A DNA stretch of 64,000 nt, from NCBI GenBank assembly GCA_951213105.1, contig OX578150.1, positions 24,742,022 to 24,806,021 of the forward strand, in the 5' to 3' direction. The notes under the pieces were generated by a model. The model made no database searches, had not been told where the DNA came from, and saw only the letters and a list, made by a program, of their open reading frames with translations. Position 1 is the first letter of the stretch. The number at the start of each line of letters is the position of its first letter. The translations under genes and the position numbers were made by a program. The stretch is from Amaurobius ferox. Lineage: Eukaryota > Arthropoda > Arachnida > Araneae > Amaurobiidae. Of this stretch, positions 57,359-64,000 are shown piece after piece.

Positions 57359-58759
57359 ATGGAGAATTCGAGAATGCCTTTTGTCTCGGGTTCTTCATGC
57401 CTTTCAAGTTCGACTCCTACTATCCCCTTACCCTCCAGGGTGGGGCGTTCCAATTGGGCAGACCAGGTAGAGAAGGAGGAAGCTTCAATCTCTATGAGGA
57501 AGCTTCAAGATCATCATTCCTATGAAAATCAAACATATTTACCATTAGAGGCAAGATATTTCATCTTGAAAAAAGTAGATGGTTCGTTCAGTAATGTTTC
57601 ACCATTTCTGATACAAAAAAGCATACAAGCAATTGTTGGTGATGTCGTCTCAATAAAAAAACTAAGATCAGGAGATTTAATGGTGCAGGTGTCATCCAGT
57701 GCACAAGCAAAAAATATCTTGAGTATGAAAACAATGGGAAACTTTGAAGTGAATGCTACCATCCACAGATCTTTAAATTTCTCACGGGGAGTAATCTCAG
57801 AACCAGACCTCATTTTTGACTCCGAAGAAGAAATTCTAACAAACCTAAGGCAACAAAAAGTATGTGGCGTCCGCCGCATAAATATACGAAGAGAGGGAAA
57901 ACTTATACCTACCAAACATCTCATATTAACTTTCGAGACACCAATTCTGCCCCAAACATTAAAAGTAGCATATCTAAAATGTTCAGTTAGACCATACATT
58001 CCAAACCCCCTAAGATGTTTCACTTGTCAAAGATTTGGACACTCAAAGTTTGCATGTCGAGGAAAAGTGACTTGTGCTAATTGTGCAGTGGTTGGACATG
58101 ATAGTAGCTCTTGTTCTGAGACAGCAAAATGCAAAAATTGTGAGGGTGAACACCCATCTTACTCACGATCATGTCCAACATTTAAGCTTGAAAAAGAAAT
58201 ATTGACCCTTAAAGTAAACAGTAATTCCTCATATCCAGAAGCAAGGAAAATAGTATGTTCCCGTACACCTAAAGCCGGTATCTCATATGCTGCTTCCATG
58301 AGAAACAGTAAACAAATGATTTCTATTGGTATTCAAACAGAACAAGACGATCAACCATTAACATTTCCTGTAACAGAAACATCGACCGCACTTAAAAAAT
58401 CTGCACCGTCTAACACAAATATAAAACCTGCAAAACCTTCAACTAATACTAAACCTAACTTCCATGGAACCACTGAAAACAAAACAATACATGACAAGAC
58501 AAGCAAAATTAAAGATACTAATACTAAAAATGTAAAAGCAAAACATAAATCTTTAAAGTTGAAAATATCAAAAGAGGGTCCTACCACCAAAAGACCCCCT
58601 GAAAGAACAGACTTTTTAAAGAAAAAATCTAAAAATCAGGCATCTGATGATGATGATGATGATGAGGATGATGCTGTACATGGATATGTTTCTGAAGATG
58701 AAGAGATGGCGACAGATGAGGCCTTCAAAGAGCAGCTTGCTTCTGTCCCATCGGATTAA
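57359..58759 (+). CDS. I-like LINE ORF1 (CCHC nucleic-acid-binding protein)
   Basis: 466 residues from ATG 57359 (MENSRMPFVSGSSCLSSS). I chose this start because the shared 5' UTR ends here. The N-terminal half has the conserved segment FILKKVDGSFSNVSPFLIQK and later RRINIRREGKLIPTKHLILT. Three CCHC knuckles follow at about residues 220-265: CFTCQRFGHSKFAC, CANCAVVGHDSSSC and CKNCEGEHPSYSRSC. The C-terminal third is Lys/Thr-rich and ends with an acidic DDDDDDEDD stretch. It lies 9 bp upstream of ORF2. Family role: RNA binding and chaperone activity in the retrotransposition particle. No lesion seen. Confidence 0.88.
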   Translation: MENSRMPFVSGSSCLSSSTPTIPLPSRVGRSNWADQVEKEEASISMRKLQDHHSYENQTYLPLEARYFILKKVDGSFSNVSPFLIQKSIQAIVGDVVSIKKLRSGDLMVQVSSSAQAKNILSMKTMGNFEVNATIHRSLNFSRGVISEPDLIFDSEEEILTNLRQQKVCGVRRINIRREGKLIPTKHLILTFETPILPQTLKVAYLKCSVRPYIPNPLRCFTCQRFGHSKFACRGKVTCANCAVVGHDSSSCSETAKCKNCEGEHPSYSRSCPTFKLEKEILTLKVNSNSSYPEARKIVCSRTPKAGISYAASMRNSKQMISIGIQTEQDDQPLTFPVTETSTALKKSAPSNTNIKPAKPSTNTKPNFHGTTENKTIHDKTSKIKDTNTKNVKAKHKSLKLKISKEGPTTKRPPERTDFLKKKSKNQASDDDDDDEDDAVHGYVSEDEEMATDEAFKEQLASVPSD

Positions 58760-58768
58760 TTTTTTTTT

Positions 58769-61700
58769 ATGGCTACTATTATTTCTTGGAATTGTCGAGG
58801 TCTTCGCAATAAACTGTATGACATTAAAGCCCTTTTGAATACATACAATCCTGCTTGTATAGCTCTCCAAGAAACATTCTTAAAATCTGCAGACACAGTT
58901 AAAATTCGCCGTTTTAGCACAATTAGGAAAGACTGTGATCATGGAGGAGACAAGGTTTCTGGTGGTGTTGTCTTGCTTGTATCTCATAACTACCCATCTA
59001 CCATTCTTCGCTTAAATACTCAGCTACAAGCTGTGGCTGTCCGAATTCATCTTACCATATTGATTACAGTTTGCAGTATATACCTTCCACCTAATAACCA
59101 CATTAATCAAAATGAACTCAATAGCTTGATTAGCCAACTTCCTACTCCATATCTGATCTTGGGTGACTTCAATGGTCATAATCCTCTGTGGGGAAGCAAA
59201 GACATAAATAGCAGAGGACAGCAAATTGAGCAGTGTCTTAGTGCTTACAGTCTGTGCCTTTTTAATAATAAGGAACACACTTACTTTCATGAACCTAGCA
59301 GGACCTATCACAGTATCGACCTTGCTATATGTACACCAGCCATATTTCCATTCTGGAACTTCACAGTTGATAATGATCTCCATAATAGTGATCATTTTCC
59401 TATAATCCTGTCTGGCAGTTATGTCAGGTCATCTGTTAAAAAACCATCTCGATACATTTTTTCAAAAGCCAATTGGACACAATATACTCACCTTGCTGAG
59501 ATTACTACTGGTATTATCCAAAACGGAGATATTGACACTGTGGTGGATAGAGTTACTCAACTGCTGATCAAGGCCGCAGATGATGCTATTCCAAAAAGCT
59601 CTTTAAAAACAACCAAGTTTCACTTTCCTTGGTGGACTTCTGAATGTATGGTGACCATTAAGCAACAACGTAAGGCTTGGGGTATATTTCGGCGTTATCC
59701 TACAATGATCAATTACATAGCTTTTAAGCAAGCAAAAGCAATTGCTAGAAGAGTTCGTCGAAAGTGTCAACGGGAGTCATGGCAAAAGTATGTATCCGAA
59801 ATAACTTTCTCTACTCCAAGCAAAATCGTATGGGAAAGGATGAAAAAGTGTTCTGGATTATATAGAGAACATCCCATTTCCATTCTAAATTGCAACGGTT
59901 CAACTGTTAGTTCCTCGTTAGACATTGCTAATGAAATTGCCAAACAGTTTGCAAATGTCTCTAATGCAACAAACTACCCTGAACCATTTCTAACGCATAA
60001 ACTCAGGTCGGAAAGTAAACCTATTGTTTTCCTGGAAGCAAATAATCAACAGTACAATTCAGAGTTTACCATGACAGAGTTAATGACAGCTTTATCAAAA
60101 ACACACAAAACTTGTAGTGGACCAGACGAAATTAATTATCTCATGCTGAAACACCTTTCTAATGACTCCTTGTTAAACCTCCTGCAGCTGTTCAACAGAA
60201 TCTGGTTCGAACATAAATTTCCTAAATCATGGCAAAGAGCTATCACCATTCCCATCATGAAACCAGGTAAGGACCCACTAAGTCCTTTAAGTTATCGACC
60301 TATAGCACTTACAAGCTGTGTATGTAAACTGCTTGAAAAAATGGTAAACGCTAGGCTTGTTTACTTTTTAGAAGATAATAAAAAATTATCGCCACATCAA
60401 AGTGGCTTTCGACAAGGTAGATCTACCATCGACAATTTAATTTCCTTAGAATCACAAATTAGGACTGCCTTTCTTAGGCGAAACCATTTAGTTTCCATAT
60501 TTTTTGATATAGACAAAGCCTATGATCGAACATGGCGCTATGGTATTATTAAGGACCTATTTGATTTTAATTTAAAGGGTAATCTTCCCATTTTTATCCA
60601 AAACTTTTTAGATTTTAGGACATTCCAAGTTCGCATTGGCTCAGTTCTCTCTCACACATATGTACAAGAAGAAGGAGTGCCACAAGGAAGTGTACTGAGT
60701 GTGACACTTTTTAATATCAAAGTCAACAGTATTTTAAACCAATTACCATTGTCAGTTCATAAAACCATGTATGTTGATGATCTGCAAGTTTCCTATCAGG
60801 CACATGATATGCGTTCAGTAGAGCGACAATGTCAAGCTGCTGTTAATTGTATCTTGCGATGGGCAAACTTGAATGGATTCAGTTTTTCAACTCAAAAGAC
60901 ATGTTGTGTTCACTTCACAAGAAAACGTGGTATTCACTTACCCCCAGAAATCTTTATGGGAGACGTTAAAATCATAGTAGCAGACGAAGTCAAATTTCTC
61001 GGAATCTGGTTTGATAAGAAACTCACTTTCTTGCCCCACATCCAAAGACTGCGAACGAAATGTGAGAAAGCTCTAAATATCTTAAAAGTTCTTTCAAATA
61101 CAAAATGGGGTGCAGATCGGATTTCCATGCTTCGAATCTATAGAGCTGTGATTCGATCAAAGCTTGACTATGGATGTTCTGTTTATGGATCAGCACGAGC
61201 ATCTGTGCTTAAGAAGCTCGATCCAATTCATAATAATGCTCTTCGTATTTGTTCTGGTGCCTTCAAAACTTCTCCTATTCAAAGCATATACATTGACTGT
61301 AATGAGACATCACTCGAACTCAGGCGAGAACAGCTCTCACTGAATTATCACTTTAGAGTCATGTCTATGAACTACCATCCTTTGCAACGGATCATCCTGG
61401 ATGTGCAATACGATCGGCTGTATTCAGCCCGACCCTCCTGTATTCCTTCCTTTGGCATGCGAATGCGCAATAGTGTATCATCAACTCCACTTGAAAATCT
61501 CAATGTTAGAAAGAGAAAGGCGTGTGAAATACCTCCATGGCAAGTCGCAAATTTCATTTTTCTCAATCCTTTTGATAATTTTTTAAAGAGTACGACACCT
61601 GATTCAATTTATGTTCAACTTTTTGCAGAACATAGTGATTTATTTAAGGAGTTCACTCCTATTTTTACAGATGGCTCCAAAACAGCAGTGCATGTCGGAT

Positions 61701-62452
61701 TTGCTTATGTATGTAATAATATAGTTAAGTCTTTTAAACTTCATACCTCATGCTCCATTTTTACTGCAGAAATCACAGCAATTCACCAGTCATTAATTTT
61801 CATCACCCATCAAAGGGAAAAAAAATACATCATATATACAGATTCGTTAAGTTCTTTGCAATTACTTTCATCCAGAATGGCCATGCTTCATCCCATTGCC
61901 TCAGATATCCTCCAACTTGTGCATCGTCTGAAGGCACGAGGACACCATATTCAATTTTGTTGGGTTCCGGGACATGTTGGTATAAAGGGAAATGAATTGG
62001 CTGATACCGCTGCAAAAACAGCTAATCGTATTATGAATCATCCCATTCCTTTGACAGATATTAAAAAAACTATTAGTAAAATATTATATGACAAATGGCA
62101 ACATTCATGGAATCAGCAAACTCAAAATAAATTGTATGAGATAAAGCCTTTAATACAGAAGTGGACTAGTTTTCAGTGTAGGAAACTTGATGTTATATTA
62201 ACTCGTTTGCGCATTGGTCATACTCGTTTTACCCACAGACACTTACTTTTAGGAGAAATTGAACCCTTTTGTAATAGTTGTCAAACGTCAGCAAGTATCA
62301 AACATATTTTAATTGAGTGTTCGAAATATAAACATTTCCGTTTTAAGCATTTCAAGACTTATACTTTACATTTGGCAGAATTGATTGGAGAAAATCCTCA
62401 TTTGGAGCTTTTCCCATTCCTACTGGACATTGGTTTTTTCCATCATTTTTAA
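58769..62452 (+). CDS. I-like LINE ORF2 (endonuclease, RT, RNase H), intact
   Basis: 1227 residues from ATG 58769 (MATIISWNCRGLRNKLYD). EN at about 1-225: ALQETFLKSAD, LGDFNGHNPLWGSKDINS, SDHFPII with His near 209. RT at about 440-720: PIMKPGKDPLSPLSYRPIAL, GFRQGRSTIDNLISL, FFDIDKAYDRTW, GVPQGSVLSVTLFN and MYVDDLQVSY with the catalytic Asp pair at 670-671. RNase H at about 960-1095: PIFTDGSKTAVH (Asp 968), AEITAIHQS, IYTDSLSSLQ, WVPGHVGIKGNELADTAA. A C-terminal CNSCQTSASIKHILIEC zinc-like motif follows. All main catalytic motifs are present and no stop interrupts the frame. Confidence 0.92.
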   Translation: MATIISWNCRGLRNKLYDIKALLNTYNPACIALQETFLKSADTVKIRRFSTIRKDCDHGGDKVSGGVVLLVSHNYPSTILRLNTQLQAVAVRIHLTILITVCSIYLPPNNHINQNELNSLISQLPTPYLILGDFNGHNPLWGSKDINSRGQQIEQCLSAYSLCLFNNKEHTYFHEPSRTYHSIDLAICTPAIFPFWNFTVDNDLHNSDHFPIILSGSYVRSSVKKPSRYIFSKANWTQYTHLAEITTGIIQNGDIDTVVDRVTQLLIKAADDAIPKSSLKTTKFHFPWWTSECMVTIKQQRKAWGIFRRYPTMINYIAFKQAKAIARRVRRKCQRESWQKYVSEITFSTPSKIVWERMKKCSGLYREHPISILNCNGSTVSSSLDIANEIAKQFANVSNATNYPEPFLTHKLRSESKPIVFLEANNQQYNSEFTMTELMTALSKTHKTCSGPDEINYLMLKHLSNDSLLNLLQLFNRIWFEHKFPKSWQRAITIPIMKPGKDPLSPLSYRPIALTSCVCKLLEKMVNARLVYFLEDNKKLSPHQSGFRQGRSTIDNLISLESQIRTAFLRRNHLVSIFFDIDKAYDRTWRYGIIKDLFDFNLKGNLPIFIQNFLDFRTFQVRIGSVLSHTYVQEEGVPQGSVLSVTLFNIKVNSILNQLPLSVHKTMYVDDLQVSYQAHDMRSVERQCQAAVNCILRWANLNGFSFSTQKTCCVHFTRKRGIHLPPEIFMGDVKIIVADEVKFLGIWFDKKLTFLPHIQRLRTKCEKALNILKVLSNTKWGADRISMLRIYRAVIRSKLDYGCSVYGSARASVLKKLDPIHNNALRICSGAFKTSPIQSIYIDCNETSLELRREQLSLNYHFRVMSMNYHPLQRIILDVQYDRLYSARPSCIPSFGMRMRNSVSSTPLENLNVRKRKACEIPPWQVANFIFLNPFDNFLKSTTPDSIYVQLFAEHSDLFKEFTPIFTDGSKTAVHVGFAYVCNNIVKSFKLHTSCSIFTAEITAIHQSLIFITHQREKKYIIYTDSLSSLQLLSSRMAMLHPIASDILQLVHRLKARGHHIQFCWVPGHVGIKGNELADTAAKTANRIMNHPIPLTDIKKTISKILYDKWQHSWNQQTQNKLYEIKPLIQKWTSFQCRKLDVILTRLRIGHTRFTHRHLLLGEIEPFCNSCQTSASIKHILIECSKYKHFRFKHFKTYTLHLAELIGENPHLELFPFLLDIGFFHHF

Positions 62453-62659
62453 CTTCACTTTTTATAACCTTTTAGTCATTTTCATCTCGTTTTCATTGTT
62501 GTACATGTTCCATAGTCATGGTTTTTTTTTTTCACACATTATCACTATTTTAAATTATACACATGTTTTAACCCATAGTAATTTATATATCTTGGTACCA
62601 TATGTCTGGCGCAGCATATCCTCTTTGGATCTTGTGCCATTAAACCATAATCAACCAAC
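62453..62659 (+). other. I-like LINE 3' UTR with terminal hairpin
   Basis: About 200 bp. The end folds as TGGCGC with GTGCCA and ATCC with GGAT (62608-62640), followed by AAACCATAATCAACCAA. LINE RTs often recognise a 3' stem-loop; that role is inferred. The same tail occurs alone at 51143-51210. Confidence 0.7.
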
Positions 62660-62673
62660 TATGACTAGATACT

Positions 62674-63110
62674 GGGCCAAAACAATGTCTAATACTTGCT
62701 TCCCTCGAGGGTTTTCCTGATCCTGACCCCAAACTAAGTGATTAATAGATTAAGTTTTCTAACTCGTTTAATTCTATTTCTAGATTACCGTTCGGTGGAC
62801 AATAGTAGGAGACGAGTAGGATTGGCATGTTCAGTTTAACAATTATTCCTACTATAGTTGGGGTATTTAATACCTCTATGTAACTATATTTATTTTCATT
62901 TACGATGATTCCTGCTTTAGGGATTTCCTCTTTGGATTGAACGATTCTGCTGTTAAGTTTTACACCTGGATTACTCCATCTTTTGTATACGGTTCCTGTA
63001 CTAGTACATAATCAAATTCATCTGTATCAATTTTGTGTTGCGCAATTGTGGCTTTGGCGTTTCCTAAATTGATTTGGGCTATTGTAATTATTTGGTTTGC
63101 ATTGTTCATA
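62674..63110 (-). pseudogene. R1-like LINE ORF2 endonuclease, N-terminal part (copy A)
   Basis: From ATG 63110 on the minus strand: MNNANQIITIAQINLGNAKA, FDYVLVQEPYTKDGVI, then a frame change near 62970, KEEIPKAGIIVNENKYSYIE, VGIIVKLNMPILLVSYYCPP. QINLGNAKA and LVQEPY are typical R1-group EN motifs. It is cut at 62673 by the I-like LINE insertion. Confidence 0.78.
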
Positions 63111-63135
63111 ATTATCCGTAATTCATCCTTTCTTC

Positions 63136-63482
63136 TTATGTTCTAAGCTCTATGGTTTTTATGGGGCACCTCCCATCTAAACACGTATGTCTAGTTATAA
63201 GTTTATCCCCATATTTAACATTATGTTCGTAGCAGTTCAGACACCTGGGGACCTTAGCATTACAATCTTTTACTTCATAGTTTGTTTTGCCACAATTGTT
63301 ACATTCCTTATCTTTTTCACACCTTTGTTTCATGTGGCCAATTCTTAAACAATTAATACAGCTTAAACAATTAATACCTGCTTAAATTCCTTAAGGCCAA
63401 AGCTACCCCAAGAGATGTTACGCTTTCCTAGTTTCAATGAGATTTTGAAATTTTCCAGGGAGACCTCAACGACCCAGTGATT
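63136..63482 (-). pseudogene. R1-like LINE ORF1, C-terminal part (copy A)
   Basis: Minus strand: VEVSLENFKISLKLGKRNIS, WGSFGLKEFKQ, then a small tandem duplication (TGTATTAATTGTTTAAG-like, about 63342-63380) that breaks the frame, then the CCHC knuckle CINCLRIGHMKQRC and further Cys parts (CNNCGKTNYEVKDC, CLNCYEHN), ending IKTIELRT and a stop at 63136. It lies 25 bp upstream of the ORF2 ATG. The copy is 5'-truncated near 63482. Confidence 0.75.
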
Positions 63483-64000
63483 TCAATTTCTCTATGGGTA
63501 TTAACATGGGTTTTCGCACTTTTGTAATTTTTTCACAAAAAAAATGTGCGTTTTTACAAAAATGCAAACTAAAAATGTGGTAATGGGAAAAATTAACATT
63601 TCGCACAAAATGTTGCAAAAACGTAAAAAACAACAAAAATGTGTGTTTATACAAAAATGTGATGAAAAAGGTGTGTTTTTAAAGTAGCAAGATCTCGGGA
63701 ATCGGGTGTATGGGAGGGGGGGGGGGTGTTTCGCCAATCATTCCAGTCTTGGATTTCAAAATTTCAGAAATAAATATTTTAAATAATAGCAGATACTAAT
63801 GTCTGTATACGTGTGCTATTTTATAAGTGTACTACTACCATAGGGGTATTTTTAAATCTTAACATGTTTTAAAAAGAGAGTGCAATGTTTTAAAAACTGC
63901 ATGACACGCCCGAAGACTTAGTGTAGCTTAGCGTGTGGTCGGCTAGTGTAATGTGTGTGAGTTATTTCAGAATCGTGGGCCCACCACCACCCGCCAATTT
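63483..64000. other. AT-rich sequence with poly-G run
   Basis: A-rich stretch 63525-63690 with repeated CAAAAATGTG-like words, and a G run at about 63714-63727. No gene recognised. The last 100 bp are GC-richer and unassigned. Confidence 0.45.

Larger units (their letters stand above)
56724..62659 (+). mobile_element. I-like LINE, full length with two open ORFs
   Basis: Bounded by perfect 14-bp repeats CTATGACTAGATAC (56710-56723 and 62660-62673). Contains a 635-bp 5' UTR, ORF1 with zinc knuckles, a 9-bp gap, an uninterrupted 1227-codon ORF2 with EN, RT and RNase H, and a 3' UTR ending in a hairpin and AATCAACCAA. RNase H plus CCHC ORF1 places it in the I group. Open ORFs and identical duplications suggest a recent, possibly still active copy. 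Confidence 0.9.

Noticed and set aside
58647..58838. Short frame MMMMMMRMM opposite in phase to ORF1 end
   Set aside because: A shadow of the GATGAT repeat encoding the acidic tail of ORF1.
63466..63737. Minus-strand Phe/His-rich frames near the right end
   Set aside because: Low-complexity A-rich DNA on the opposite strand; no motif.

Overview
The window is AT-rich animal genomic DNA with spliced genes and a dense, multi-class load of transposable elements. Spliceosomal introns, a MADF-BESS gene, a SWIM/AT-hook/PHD gene of the ZSWIM3 type, Tc1-like, hAT and pogo/Tigger transposons, and LOA-, I- and R1-like non-LTR retrotransposons together suggest an arthropod, possibly a chelicerate. The species cannot be fixed from sequence alone. 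No rRNA operon, CRISPR array or prokaryotic operon is present. Nearly all protein signal is transposon-derived, apart from two host-type genes that are both damaged by insertions.

Layout. 0-12.2 kb: the 3' part of a ZSWIM3-like gene on + (five exons, one GC-AG intron). A premature TGA lies in exon A, a full-length 5.7-kb LOA-like LINE (LOA1) in exon B, and a 40-bp SINE 3' fragment in exon E. 12.5-14.1 kb: a decayed Tc1-like transposon with inverted repeats. 14.5-16.75 kb: an inverted, 5'-truncated LOA copy (LOA2) that itself carries a 58-bp mini-element. 17-28.5 kb: AT-rich DNA with a degenerate minisatellite, a 0.56-kb duplication and a pogo/Tigger fragment. 28.7-37.4 kb: four Tc1-like remnants and a cluster of SINEs inserted repeatedly at one target. 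40.2 kb: another Tc1-like remnant. 42.4-45 kb: a tRNA-headed SINE followed by a third LOA copy (LOA3). 46.3-63.5 kb: a nest in which an R1-like element (minus strand) is split by a full-length I-like LINE with two open ORFs and by a hAT transposon, with a MADF-BESS gene lying between R1 segments.

The most unusual signal is a family of very short retroposons (about 55-59 bp) with 13-16-bp target-site duplications. They correspond to the 3' hairpin domain of a SINE found here as three longer copies. One of those copies has a 5S rRNA head fused to a tRNA-like segment; another has only a tRNA head. The mini-elements differ from each other in sequence, yet every helix change is matched by a compensating change on the opposite strand, so RNA shape rather than sequence appears to be kept. 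All clear target duplications of the family begin with ACA in element orientation. Two further observations: the LOA-like and I-like LINEs share a 5' UTR of about 0.5 kb that ends at the ORF1 start codon although their ORFs are unrelated, and LOA2 and LOA3 begin at the same internal LINE nucleotide.

All assignments rest on reading the sequence by eye. No database search or folding program was run.
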